Positions 6,547 to 12,564 of a stretch of DNA of 35,244 nucleotides are shown piece by piece. The translations under genes and the position numbers were made by a program. The DNA comes from a virus. How positions within the stretch are numbered: position 1 is the stretch's first letter; each line of letters opens with the position of its first letter. The stretch spans positions 1 through 35,244 of the IMG/VR virus record IMGVR_UViG_3300009551_000087. One strand, written 5' to 3'. Under the pieces are notes generated by a model, which searched no databases, had not been told where the DNA came from, and worked only from the letters and a program-made list of their open reading frames with translations.

Positions 6547-7547
6547 ACGAAAACAGAGCATTGGTGCAAGTGACTCAAGCGCTTGCCGACCCTGAAATGC
6601 AGGGTAAATTTGTGCAGATGCTGCCCGCGGAGGTACCCGTCGATCGCTTCACCGAAGTGGTCATGATGGCCATCCGCCAAACTCCTGAGCTTTTGGATGC
6701 CGATCGGCAAACGCTCTACGATAGCTGTCTGTCGCTCGCACGGCGCGGTTTGCTGCCCGATAAGAAGGAAGCGGCCCTGGTGGTCTACAGCACCAACGTG
6801 GCTCCCAAGGGGCAGCAGAAGCGCTACGTGAAGAAGGTCCAGGAGATAGCCATGGTGGGCGGGATCATCAAGGAGCTCGGCAAGGTGGGGATCAAAGCCT
6901 ACGCCGTGAGCGTGTACACCAACGATCAGTTCGACTTTTGGAACGATGACGACGGCCAGCACGTGAAGCACAAGCCGGTGGTCTTTGGCGATCGGGGGAC
7001 GCGGATCGGCGCGTTCGCGGCCGGCCAGCTCCCGGACGGACGCACGTATGTGGAGGCCATGAACATGCAAGAGCTCGAGCGCGTGGCGCTTCGCAGCAAG
7101 CAAGCCTGGAAGGACAAGGAGGGGGTGGCGCACCGCGGTGGGACGTGGCTGAGCGATCCCGAGCGCATGGAGCAAAAGAGCTGCTTGCACCGCTTGCGCA
7201 AGCGCATGCCCGTGGAGCTCCCGCCCGAAGGCGAGGATGACTTCGATCAAACGTCAGAATATGGGTCGCAACCTGAAGCTGCGGATATTCCACCCTCCTC
7301 TGGTGATGCAGCGGAATCCGTGGTGGTTGACTCTGGGACGCAAGCAGAGCGGGCCGTCGATTCGGCCCCGACCCGTCAGAGCAACGGCAAAAAGAGGCCG
7401 CGCGGCCTGCGCGCGGTCATCGATCAGGTAAAGGAGCCGGAGCCCAAGCCCGAGCCAAAACAGCAGCCTGAGAACGAGAGCCAGGAGCAGGAGGAGCAGC
7501 AGGACCTCTACGCTCAGGGCGGAGACTTTGAGGGGGATATCCTGTGA
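6543..7547 (+). CDS. recT: RecT-family single-strand annealing protein
   Basis: A 334-residue protein with the RecT fold pattern: a helical N-terminus (FVQMLPAEVPVDRFTEVVMMAIRQTPELL), the conserved DRQTLYDSCLSLARRGLLPDKKEAALV, then IAMVGGIIKEL and a strand pair DGRTYVEAMNMQELERV. The last 90 residues are acidic and glutamine/proline-rich with repeated EP pairs, likely disordered, as in other phage annealases where the tail contacts partner proteins. It would anneal single-stranded DNA made by the upstream exonuclease. The start overlaps the exonuclease stop (ATGA). Confidence 0.92.
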   Translation: MNENRALVQVTQALADPEMQGKFVQMLPAEVPVDRFTEVVMMAIRQTPELLDADRQTLYDSCLSLARRGLLPDKKEAALVVYSTNVAPKGQQKRYVKKVQEIAMVGGIIKELGKVGIKAYAVSVYTNDQFDFWNDDDGQHVKHKPVVFGDRGTRIGAFAAGQLPDGRTYVEAMNMQELERVALRSKQAWKDKEGVAHRGGTWLSDPERMEQKSCLHRLRKRMPVELPPEGEDDFDQTSEYGSQPEAADIPPSSGDAAESVVVDSGTQAERAVDSAPTRQSNGKKRPRGLRAVIDQVKEPEPKPEPKQQPENESQEQEEQQDLYAQGGDFEGDIL

Positions 7548-8065
7548 GCAGCATGTTCGAGTTTCACGTCGGACTGACCAAGCCCGAAACTGCGGATGAG
7601 GTTCGCGAGCAGTCCGAGATCAATGGCATGCGCGCCACGCTCAATAAGGCGGAGCGTGACCTCGAGATCGTTTCATCGTGCTTTCAGATGGCGTACCACA
7701 GGGGCCTGAGCGGTGAGGACAAGTATGTGCTTCTCGCCTATCACGCGCTCTTGCGGTACGAGGAGACCTTCCAGCAGCTCAACAAGTTCATAAACTTGCA
7801 CCCCGCGCCGCGGAATATCCTCTATAACAAAAACGATGAGAATTACGACTTCACGCCGATCTTCGATAACCTTAAGAAGATACGGGACAAGGATTTGAAT
7901 TTATCGGAGAAAGAGCCGGACGGGTGGCTACATGTTCTGTGCGCGAAAGGCGAGGCGATCGAGGGCAGGCTTTCGTTCCAACCCTCCGATCCATTCGGAG
8001 TGAGCGGACGGCCGGAGTATCAAGTCATCAGCCACCCGCTTTACAGGAACAGACGGCCTGAATGA
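7544..8065 (+). CDS. hypothetical protein of the recombination operon
   Basis: A 173-residue protein not recognised from any family. Residues 20-100 are mostly helical and charged (NKAERDLEIVSSCFQMAYHRGLSGEDKYVLLAYHALLRYEETFQQL), with tyrosine- and asparagine-rich segments after them. The start is GTG at 7544 overlapping the recT stop (GTGA); an ATG three codons later (7553) is an alternative. Position directly after recT suggests a link to recombination or replication, but nothing in the sequence proves it. Confidence 0.75.
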   Translation: MSSMFEFHVGLTKPETADEVREQSEINGMRATLNKAERDLEIVSSCFQMAYHRGLSGEDKYVLLAYHALLRYEETFQQLNKFINLHPAPRNILYNKNDENYDFTPIFDNLKKIRDKDLNLSEKEPDGWLHVLCAKGEAIEGRLSFQPSDPFGVSGRPEYQVISHPLYRNRRPE

Positions 8066-8142
8066 TTTTGGGGCTTGACGCCGCCGCGGTATCCGCGGTC
8101 TGCGGCCAGCGTGACATGGGGCAGCGCACCGGCGAACGCTAG
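8062..8142 (+). CDS. possible 26-aa micro-ORF
   Basis: An ATG at 8062 overlaps the stop of the preceding gene (ATGA) and opens 26 codons beginning MILGLDAAAVSAV. Its only support is the stop/start overlap; no ribosome binding site of its own is clear, and the remaining 35 bases before the J-domain gene are empty. It may be chance. Confidence 0.2.
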   Translation: MILGLDAAAVSAVCGQRDMGQRTGER

Positions 8143-8177
8143 GTAAGCGGGCCCCGCCCCGCCTAAAAGGGTCAAAC

Positions 8178-8768
8178 ATGAAATACTACGAAGCGCTCGG
8201 GGTCGAAAAGGATGCGAACCTGGCTGAGATCAAAAAGGCGTATCGGAGGCGCTCGCGAGAGTGCCATCCGGACAAAGGGGGCGATGTGAACGATATGATC
8301 CTGGTGAACAAAGCGTATGAGACGCTCTCGAACCCTGAGAAGCGGTCCTATTACGACGCGACGGGAGGCGAGAAGCCACTCACGCAGCTCGAGCACGCTG
8401 CACGCCAGATTTTGGTCCAGTGTGCCCTGCAAGCGGCCGTGGCGAGCGATAGCGACGTGAACATCGTCGCAGCCACGCGCATCGGCATCGAGGGGTTTAT
8501 CCAGCAGTTGACCGGGAACCTACAGGAATCTCGCAAGGGCCACGCGCGCGTCCTGCACCACGCCAAGACGATGACTCACGAGGATGACAGCGGGAGCGAC
8601 CTCGTAACCGTCTTCCACGCGCAGGCGATGAAGATAGCCGAGTCGATCGCGCAGATGGAAATGAACATCAAGGCAGCCGTCGAGGCGCGCAAGATTTTGG
8701 ACAAGTACAAGTGCAGCACGATCGAATCGGCGCACCGCATGATGCAGGGTCTTTTCACGACATATTAA
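8178..8768 (+). CDS. J-domain (DnaJ-like) protein
   Basis: A 196-residue protein. Residues 1-63 are a complete J domain: YYEALGV, AEIKKAYRRRSRECHPDKGG with the HPD motif at 30-32, then VNKAYETLSNPEKRSYYD. There is no G/F region and no zinc-finger domain; the remaining 130 residues are helical and unlike DnaJ substrate-binding domains. J domains stimulate the ATPase of host DnaK, so this protein probably recruits host Hsp70 to a phage target, as known for the viral J protein of SV40 large T antigen and, by other means, for lambda replication. AAAGGG lies 7 bases before the ATG. The target cannot be read from the sequence. Confidence 0.9.
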   Translation: MKYYEALGVEKDANLAEIKKAYRRRSRECHPDKGGDVNDMILVNKAYETLSNPEKRSYYDATGGEKPLTQLEHAARQILVQCALQAAVASDSDVNIVAATRIGIEGFIQQLTGNLQESRKGHARVLHHAKTMTHEDDSGSDLVTVFHAQAMKIAESIAQMEMNIKAAVEARKILDKYKCSTIESAHRMMQGLFTTY

Positions 8769-8786
8769 ACGATGAGAGGTGGCTGA

Positions 8787-9107
8787 ATGAACGAGAGAAT
8801 CATAGGCGAGCCGGTGCTGACAGAGGATCAGCAGAAGGCTAAAGAGCGGTGTCTTCACGCGAGCGAGGACTTCTCGCGCGCGGTGGGACGAAAGCTCGAG
8901 AAGTCTGCCGGCGTGGACATCGCGCAGATGTTTTTGATAATCCAGATGCTCCAGGCGCAACTGGAGGTAATCCTCGTGATCCTCGGGGATGATCATGCGG
9001 ATTTTCGCGAGCGGTTTTGGAACCATTTGGCCGACATGTTCGACAAGATGACGTCCCAGACGCTCAAAGAGTTGATTGTCGTCGCACAACCCGCTAGAAA
9101 GCAGTAG
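8787..9107 (+). CDS. small helical hypothetical protein
   Basis: A 106-residue protein, predicted largely helical, with charged ends and a hydrophobic middle (VDIAQMFLIIQMLQAQLEVILVILGDD, about residues 43-69) that could be a buried helix or a membrane segment, though interrupted by glutamines. GAGAGGTGG precedes the ATG at good distance. It follows the J-domain gene by 18 bases and belongs to the same rightward operon. No family is recognised. Confidence 0.75.
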   Translation: MNERIIGEPVLTEDQQKAKERCLHASEDFSRAVGRKLEKSAGVDIAQMFLIIQMLQAQLEVILVILGDDHADFRERFWNHLADMFDKMTSQTLKELIVVAQPARKQ

Positions 9108-9135
9108 TCACCACCACCACCTCGGGGAGTCTCAC

Positions 9136-9498
9136 ATGTTGAAGCGTTTCGTGTTTTCTTTACTTGCCCTTGCCCTGACTTTATCGGTCTACGCAGCAGG
9201 GCCCACCGCGACCGTCTCTTGGACGCCGCCCACCGCCTACATCGACAATAGCGCTCTGCCGGCATCCGACATTGCGAGCTATACGGTGAGCTGGAATGGA
9301 GGCTCGAAGACGATCGCCGCGCCGGCCACGACCACCACGGTGCCGGTGCCTTGTGGAAGTCAGACGTTCACGGTCCTGGTCACCACGACCTCGAGCGCGA
9401 AGTATCCGGCCACGTCCTCGGACCCCTCGGCTCCGATTACCTATGCGAGCGGGGTGACGTGCCGGCCAAACCCTCCGGGGGCGGTCACAGCCAACTGA
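9136..9498 (+). CDS. secreted fibronectin III-like protein
   Basis: A 120-residue product from ATG 9136, with GGGGAG before it. Residues 1-20 (MLKRFVFSLLALALTLSVYA, cut after A-x-A) form a Sec signal peptide, which decides this start over the longer in-frame ORF. The remainder has the beta-sandwich pattern of a fibronectin type III domain: TATVSWTPP, SDIASYTVSWNGGSKTIAA, TTVPVPCGSQTFTVLVTTT, with two cysteines that could pair after export. A secreted phage protein of this kind may act in the host periplasm or at its surface. A hydrophobic helix is encoded in the -1 frame across the stop codon (see findings). Confidence 0.8.
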   Translation: MLKRFVFSLLALALTLSVYAAGPTATVSWTPPTAYIDNSALPASDIASYTVSWNGGSKTIAAPATTTTVPVPCGSQTFTVLVTTTSSAKYPATSSDPSAPITYASGVTCRPNPPGAVTAN

Positions 9499-9551
9499 TC
9501 GTTTGGTTGCTGGCCGCGTTGGCCGCGATAGGTTTTTTGTTCCACCACTAG
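9459..9551 (+). CDS. possible 30-aa membrane micro-ORF or frameshifted C-terminus
   Basis: In the -1 frame relative to the secreted protein, a GTG at 9459 opens 30 codons. The second half (QLIVWLLAALAAIGFLFHH) is one clear membrane-spanning helix. It could be a separate tiny gene, or a C-terminal anchor joined to the secreted protein by slippage on the G-run near 9476-9481. No separate ribosome binding site is evident. Confidence 0.3.
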   Translation: MPAKPSGGGHSQLIVWLLAALAAIGFLFHH

Positions 9552-9561
9552 GAGAAAGACG

Positions 9562-9675
9562 ATGGATGGGCTGAACGACCTCAATGAGATCGAAGAGATT
9601 GGAACGGTATCAGAGGACACCCACGGAGGAACCCATGGGTTCACCTGGGATGCGGCAGGCTGGAAGCTGCCGTAA
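9562..9675 (+). CDS. 37-aa hypothetical protein, last gene of the rightward operon
   Basis: AGGAG stands 7 bases before an ATG that opens 37 codons (MDGLNDLNEIEEIGTVSEDT followed by a glycine/histidine-rich stretch and WDAAGWKLP). The product is acidic in its first half and resembles nothing recognised. The stop codon is followed at once by a strong terminator hairpin, which supports the gene being the end of the rightward operon. Confidence 0.55.
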   Translation: MDGLNDLNEIEEIGTVSEDTHGGTHGFTWDAAGWKLP

Positions 9676-9708
9676 AAAAGACGGGGCCGAAAGGCCCCGT
9701 TTTCATTT
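9675..9708. terminator. bidirectional rho-independent terminator
   Basis: A perfect 8-bp stem ACGGGGCC (9681-9688) / GGCCCCGT (9693-9700) with a GAAA tetraloop. T-rich sequence follows on the forward strand (TTTCATTT) and six T residues follow on the reverse strand. It separates the convergent rightward recombination operon and leftward late operon. Confidence 0.92.
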
Positions 9709-9894
9709 AGCCGGAGGTTTCCAGCTCTGGATTGCAGCGTGCGCCGCATCCGAGCCGCTTTTTAGTGATTGAATTTCGGCGTCCGTCAGAGAATTCCCGG
9801 CCTTCTCTCGGGCGATGATGTCTTGGACTTGCATCCACAGTTTCTCACCGACTAACAGAAGGCTTTCGATGAGCTCGAGGGTCGCGGGATTCAT
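9703..9894 (-). CDS. small helical phage protein, end of late operon
   Basis: A 63-residue protein (MNPATLELIESLLLVGEKLW, then a charged helix with SLTDAEIQSLKSGSDAAH) of mixed helical character. Its ATG overlaps the stop of the lipoprotein gene by four bases (ATGA), so it is translated as the last member of the lysis cluster. No family or role is recognised; its first helix is amphipathic and does not look like a membrane span. The bidirectional terminator lies directly after it. Confidence 0.75.
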   Translation of the reverse strand: MNPATLELIESLLLVGEKLWMQVQDIIAREKAGNSLTDAEIQSLKSGSDAAHAAIQSWKPPAK

Positions 9895-10211
9895 TTCGCA
9901 GTCTCCGTGGCTAGGATGGTGATCGCCGGCAACGCCACAGTGAGCGCGCCCTGCAAGGCATCAGCGCTCTTTGGGTCCGCCCGGTAGGCGACGATCGCCG
10001 AGAGCAGTGCATCGGCCACGGGCTTGGCTGCGGCATCGGCAGATTTGATCTGCGCTTTCACGCTGTCGGAGACCTCCGAGGATTGCACCAGGCTTGCTCC
10101 AGCCTGTTCTGCGGCGACGAATGTGCCATAGGTGGCTTCAGCCTTGGATTCGAGAGAGAGGCCCTGGCACGCTGTCAGGGCGAGCGCTACGAGACATAAG
10201 AGGGATTTCAT
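9891..10211 (-). CDS. small lipoprotein, possible outer spanin
   Basis: A 106-residue protein from ATG 10211 with a lipoprotein signal: MKSLLCLVALALTACQG, lipobox LTAC with the lipidated cysteine at residue 15. The mature part is alanine-rich helix and ends hydrophobic (TVALPAITILATETAK). ATG 10211 overlaps the holin-like gene's stop, and the signal peptide begins there; the longer in-frame ORF adds unlike sequence. Within a lysis cluster, small lipoproteins are often outer-membrane spanin subunits, but the proline-rich stretch usual for them is absent, so this role is only a possibility. Confidence 0.75.
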   Translation of the reverse strand: MKSLLCLVALALTACQGLSLESKAEATYGTFVAAEQAGASLVQSSEVSDSVKAQIKSADAAAKPVADALLSAIVAYRADPKSADALQGALTVALPAITILATETAK

Positions 10212-10438
10212 TGTTTCACTCCGGGAGGGGGATTCAAGAGAGCGGCCTTGTCTTGCGCTGCCGTGGTGTTCTGGAAGCCTCGCAGGAACGTGAGTAGTCC
10301 TCCGATCACAACGGCGACTGCCGGCCCGTGAGTCCCGAAAAGGCTCGTCAGAGTGTCCTGAGACACCGTGGTGAAGATGCCGAGAACGGTGATGAGGGTG
10401 CCCAAGATTTTGGTGCCGTGATTTTTCCAAAGGTTCAT
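10208..10438 (-). CDS. holin-like small membrane protein
   Basis: A 76-residue protein with two hydrophobic segments, about residues 11-26 (ILGTLITVLGIFTTV) and 39-54 (PAVAVVIGGLLTFLRG), a short basic N-terminus and a hydrophilic tail. The size, the two spans and the position directly after the M15 endolysin gene fit a class II holin, which would make pores that let the endolysin reach the peptidoglycan. Starts and stops overlap by 4 bases with both neighbours. Holins are diverse, so the assignment rests on topology and context. Confidence 0.65.
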   Translation of the reverse strand: MNLWKNHGTKILGTLITVLGIFTTVSQDTLTSLFGTHGPAVAVVIGGLLTFLRGFQNTTAAQDKAALLNPPPGVKQ

Positions 10439-10779
10439 GCGCGTAACCCATCCGGTGTAATTGAGAAATGATTTCCATCGGGACGGGTGTGGAAGTCTCC
10501 CCCCCAGCGATATTTATCTCCTAGGGACTTCCACCACGCTCCGATATCGGCCAATTTTGATCCGTCCGTGATGAGTTGTCCATCCTTAAAGAAATTGAGG
10601 TCTATAGCCAGCCGTTCGATATGCAGACTATGGGAAATGCCCGTACCATGGTCGGCGTCCCATTGGGCCTGCTGAGGGGATCGCCAGGCTTCTCCGAAAG
10701 TTACCGTGTAGCCAAACTGAGCGGCCTGCTGTATCAGCTTGGAAGCTGACTGGCAGAATTCTTCTTGGAGCAAACTCAT
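10435..10779 (-). CDS. M15-family peptidoglycan endopeptidase (endolysin)
   Basis: A 114-residue VanY/D-carboxypeptidase-like zinc peptidase of the T5 endolysin type. It has the zinc motif S-LHIERLAIDLN (H53 and D60 spaced as H-x6-D), a closing WGGDF (92-96) with the catalytic region, and the third zinc ligand in GNHFS (H104). It has no signal peptide, so it needs a holin, and the holin-like gene follows immediately. It probably cuts the peptide stems of the cell wall at the end of infection. The length is slightly shorter than the usual 130-140 residues but all ligands are present. Confidence 0.88.
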   Translation of the reverse strand: MSLLQEEFCQSASKLIQQAAQFGYTVTFGEAWRSPQQAQWDADHGTGISHSLHIERLAIDLNFFKDGQLITDGSKLADIGAWWKSLGDKYRWGGDFHTRPDGNHFSITPDGLRA

Positions 10780-10985
10780 TTTTTGAGCACCGAGATCAGA
10801 TAGAGAATGGCGGAAATAGTGCCGATGACGCCTAGAGAATAAGAAACCGTTCGCTCGATGAAGCGAATGCGCTTTTCGTGGTCCTGGGCGGCGGTTCTAA
10901 TCACTTCAATCAATCCTGCCACCCGCTCATTGATGACAGACTGTTCGGCGCCATTGTCAATGAGCCGATGAAGCTGTTCCGTCAT
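10776..10985 (-). CDS. single-span membrane protein of the lysis cluster
   Basis: A 69-residue protein with an N-terminal charged helix (EQLHRLIDNGAEQSVINERV) and one C-terminal membrane span (about residues 48-66, SYSLGVIGTISAILYLISVL) with a KK end. Such tail-anchored small proteins occur next to phage lysis genes and may regulate the holin or serve in the membrane. The 3' end overlaps the endolysin start (ATGA). Function not proven. Confidence 0.75.
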   Translation of the reverse strand: MTEQLHRLIDNGAEQSVINERVAGLIEVIRTAAQDHEKRIRFIERTVSYSLGVIGTISAILYLISVLKK

Positions 10986-10987
10986 GA

Positions 10988-11062
10988 CTAAGCACGGCGA
11001 CGCCGAGCGCTTGCATAGCGGATCAAGCGGCGACGATTGTAGCGGGGACGCTTAGCGGCCAT
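10988..11062 (-). CDS. 24-aa arginine-rich micro-protein
   Basis: ATG 11062 opens 24 codons starting MAAKRPRYNRRRL and ending ARRRRA; 11 of 24 residues are arginine or lysine. GAGGAG stands 6 bases before the ATG, and the start overlaps the stop of the upstream membrane-protein gene by 11 bases; without it the late operon would have a 66-base gap here. A peptide this basic probably binds nucleic acid or acidic membrane surfaces. Tiny basic proteins that bind packaged DNA are known in other phages (for example the J protein of microviruses), but no homology to them can be claimed. Confidence 0.6.
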   Translation of the reverse strand: MAAKRPRYNRRRLIRYASARRRRA

Positions 11063-11333
11063 GGCGATTCTCCTCGAGGTGGATACCGTTCTCCGCCAGG
11101 TAATCATTCATGATGCGCGTCTCCGTTTGCGCCTGGATAACCTGGTCTTTGAGATCGGCAACGGCCATGATCACAATAGTGAGTGCGACCAGAGAGAAGC
11201 TCAAAGCGATGATGCTGACCAGGAGCCCGGTGCGATCATGAATGACCGCGGTCGATCGAGATGCGGTCGAGCCACCAACGGCGCGCATGGCTTCGTTGGG
11301 GGATTTTTCAACGTGGGCGGGAAACATTTTCAA
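11052..11333 (-). CDS. single-span membrane protein with coiled coil
   Basis: A 93-residue protein: about 33 polar residues, one membrane span (LLVSIIALSFSLVALTIVIMAV, about 37-58), then a charged helix that could form a coiled coil (DLKDQVIQAQTETRIMNDYL). The start is uncertain: TTG 11333 has GGAG five bases before it, while ATG 11327 is two codons further with longer spacing. The architecture is like that of the next upstream gene and of inner-membrane spanins, but no role is proven. Its 3' end overlaps the start of the arginine-rich micro-ORF. Confidence 0.7.
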   Translation of the reverse strand: MKMFPAHVEKSPNEAMRAVGGSTASRSTAVIHDRTGLLVSIIALSFSLVALTIVIMAVADLKDQVIQAQTETRIMNDYLAENGIHLEENRHGR

Positions 11334-11574
11334 TGAGTCTCCGGAGGTCTGCGACTTGCTCTTTGAGATTATTCACGTCCGCGCCCATTTCGGCAACCTT
11401 TCCGTAAACGCCGAACGCTCCGACGATGGTGGACACCGCCAGCGCTGCAAACACACCTAGCAACCACTTAAGTAAAGAACCATTCCCGTTGCGCTCGATG
11501 TAGAAGACATTTTTGCCTTCCATCGGAAGGTCATCGAAAGCAGGAAAGCCATCAGGTTCTCTGTGCCTGGTCAT
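11308..11574 (-). CDS. single-span membrane protein with C-terminal coiled coil
   Basis: An 88-residue protein. A polar N-terminus is followed by one membrane span (about residues 35-56, LKWLLGVFAALAVSTIVGAFGV) and a heptad-like helix (VAEMGADVNNLKEQVADLRRLIENV). This topology fits an inner-membrane spanin-like or other small phage membrane protein. It overlaps the next gene by 26 bases. With the two following membrane proteins it makes three consecutive single-span proteins before the endolysin. Confidence 0.75.
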   Translation of the reverse strand: MTRHREPDGFPAFDDLPMEGKNVFYIERNGNGSLLKWLLGVFAALAVSTIVGAFGVYGKVAEMGADVNNLKEQVADLRRLIENVSRPR

Positions 11575-11589
11575 GTGAAGCGTCCATCA

Positions 11590-11952
11590 CTATAGACCTT
11601 CCCCGAAGGTCAGGATTAGGGTGTTCGATGCGCCAACTGGCGCGATCGTGTTAACCGAAACGCTCGCTTTTCCACCCCCGAATTCGAGGGAGAATACCTC
11701 CACCGAGTTGGGAAGGATAGGACGCTCGTATTGAGGGGTGCCTGCTGTCGGCACTACCGCAGTCTGCGCGGCCTCGCTGAAAGAGAGGTAGACGGTGTTG
11801 GCCGAGGCGTTGAACACGCGGCATTGATCCGGGATTGAGCCCAATCCCAAACTTGTGGCGGTGACCGAGGCCGAGGAAGCGGTATTCTGCGTGCCGTTGG
11901 TGACAACGGCCGCAGATTTGCCCATCGCACGGAAAGAGCTGGTGGTAGCCAT
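11590..11952 (-). CDS. small beta-rich structural protein
   Basis: A 120-residue, beta-rich, cysteine-poor protein with many Ser/Thr/Ala residues (TQNTASSASVTATSLGLGSIPDQCRVFNASANTVYLSFSEAAQTAVVPT...SVEVFSLEFGGGKASVSVNTIA). The pattern is that of small virion decoration or fibre-associated proteins encoded among phage late genes. It starts with ATG 11952 ahead of its own ribosome binding site region GGAAATACC. A structural role is inferred from composition and from position in the late operon. Confidence 0.6.
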   Translation of the reverse strand: MATTSSFRAMGKSAAVVTNGTQNTASSASVTATSLGLGSIPDQCRVFNASANTVYLSFSEAAQTAVVPTAGTPQYERPILPNSVEVFSLEFGGGKASVSVNTIAPVGASNTLILTFGEGL

Positions 11953-11961
11953 GGTATTTCC

Positions 11962-12165
11962 TTAGCGAGTGGGCCGGCCGCCGGCATTGGTGGTGCGCAA
12001 CGGCTCGTACTCACACTGCGCGATCTTGTCGGGAACGATCTGCCGCTGCATGCCGTACCGGTGCGTCATGTTGGTGAACTTGCGTGAGAGTCCGCCCGGG
12101 GTGGTCTCTCGCAAGGTCGTGATTCGGGAAACCTGCAATACTTTTTTGTCAGTCGTGATGCCCAT
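11962..12165 (-). CDS. small hypothetical late protein
   Basis: A 67-residue basic protein (MGITTDKKVLQVSRITTLRE at its start, ending NAGGRPTR). The ATG at 12165 is chosen because AAGGGG is exactly 6 bases upstream; the ATG at 12171 touches the same AAGGGG with no spacing, and the longer ORF to 12285 runs into the previous membrane-protein gene. It overlaps that gene by 17 bases. No family recognised. Confidence 0.65.
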   Translation of the reverse strand: MGITTDKKVLQVSRITTLRETTPGGLSRKFTNMTHRYGMQRQIVPDKIAQCEYEPLRTTNAGGRPTR

Positions 12166-12388
12166 GGACATCCCCTTTTGTGATGGTCCGCCAAAGGACC
12201 GGGAGAAACACCGACAGAGCGAACCCGCCTGCCGAGGCGAAACTGACCCACGTTCCCGCCCAAAGCGCCCAGGAGAATAACCCAAAGGTCATTATTAGCG
12301 CCAGAAAGCACAATAGACGTGCGGAAAGCAGGCGGATCATGACCTTCGCCACGCTGAAAATAGCTTCAGGACTCAACTCTGAGCTCAT
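12149..12388 (-). CDS. small membrane protein with two hydrophobic segments
   Basis: A 79-residue protein with two long hydrophobic segments, about residues 23-45 (LLCFLALIMTFGLFSWALWAG) and 48-66 (VSFASAGGFALSVFLPVLW), and a histidine-rich hydrophilic end. Its ATG overlaps the stop of the 59-residue gene upstream (ATGA). It could be a second holin or an antiholin, since it is a two-span protein upstream of the lysis genes, but nothing in the sequence decides this. Confidence 0.7.
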   Translation of the reverse strand: MSSELSPEAIFSVAKVMIRLLSARLLCFLALIMTFGLFSWALWAGTWVSFASAGGFALSVFLPVLWRTITKGDVHGHHD

Positions 12389-12564
12389 GACTCCTCCTCC
12401 GTGCGGAAGGCTGACCCTGTTTGGCCTTCGCGATCTTTGATCTCGAGCGCGCGGAATTTAAGGATGCGATCGGTGATCGAGAGCTTCTTGTCGAGGTCCG
12501 TTTCATCCTCCGCCCGCTTGAGCAAGTCCTGGATCAATTTGTCCAGCGCCGCCTTGGTTTTCAT
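12385..12564 (-). CDS. 59-aa charged helical protein
   Basis: ATG 12564 opens 59 codons of charged helix (MKTKAALDKLIQDLLKRAED... LSITDRILKFRALEIKDREG...GSAF). AGGG stands about 7 bases before the start, the stop overlaps the next gene's start (ATGA), and the start overlaps the 3' end of the ejection protein gene by 62 bases in another frame. The DRILKFRALEIK...GSAF pattern resembles a small protein encoded near terminase or tail genes in other short-tailed phages, from memory and with unknown function. Confidence 0.7.
   Translation of the reverse strand: MKTKAALDKLIQDLLKRAEDETDLDKKLSITDRILKFRALEIKDREGQTGSAFRTEEES

Noticed and set aside
8083-8106. CCGCGG-containing palindromic sequence after the 7544-8065 gene
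   Set aside because: Short GC-rich self-complementarity without a T-tract or conserved spacing; not convincing as terminator or operator.
9076-9135. N-terminal extension with four histidines before the secreted protein
   Set aside because: The signal peptide begins at ATG 9136 with its own ribosome binding site, and the extension overlaps the previous gene; the His run comes from a CAC repeat.
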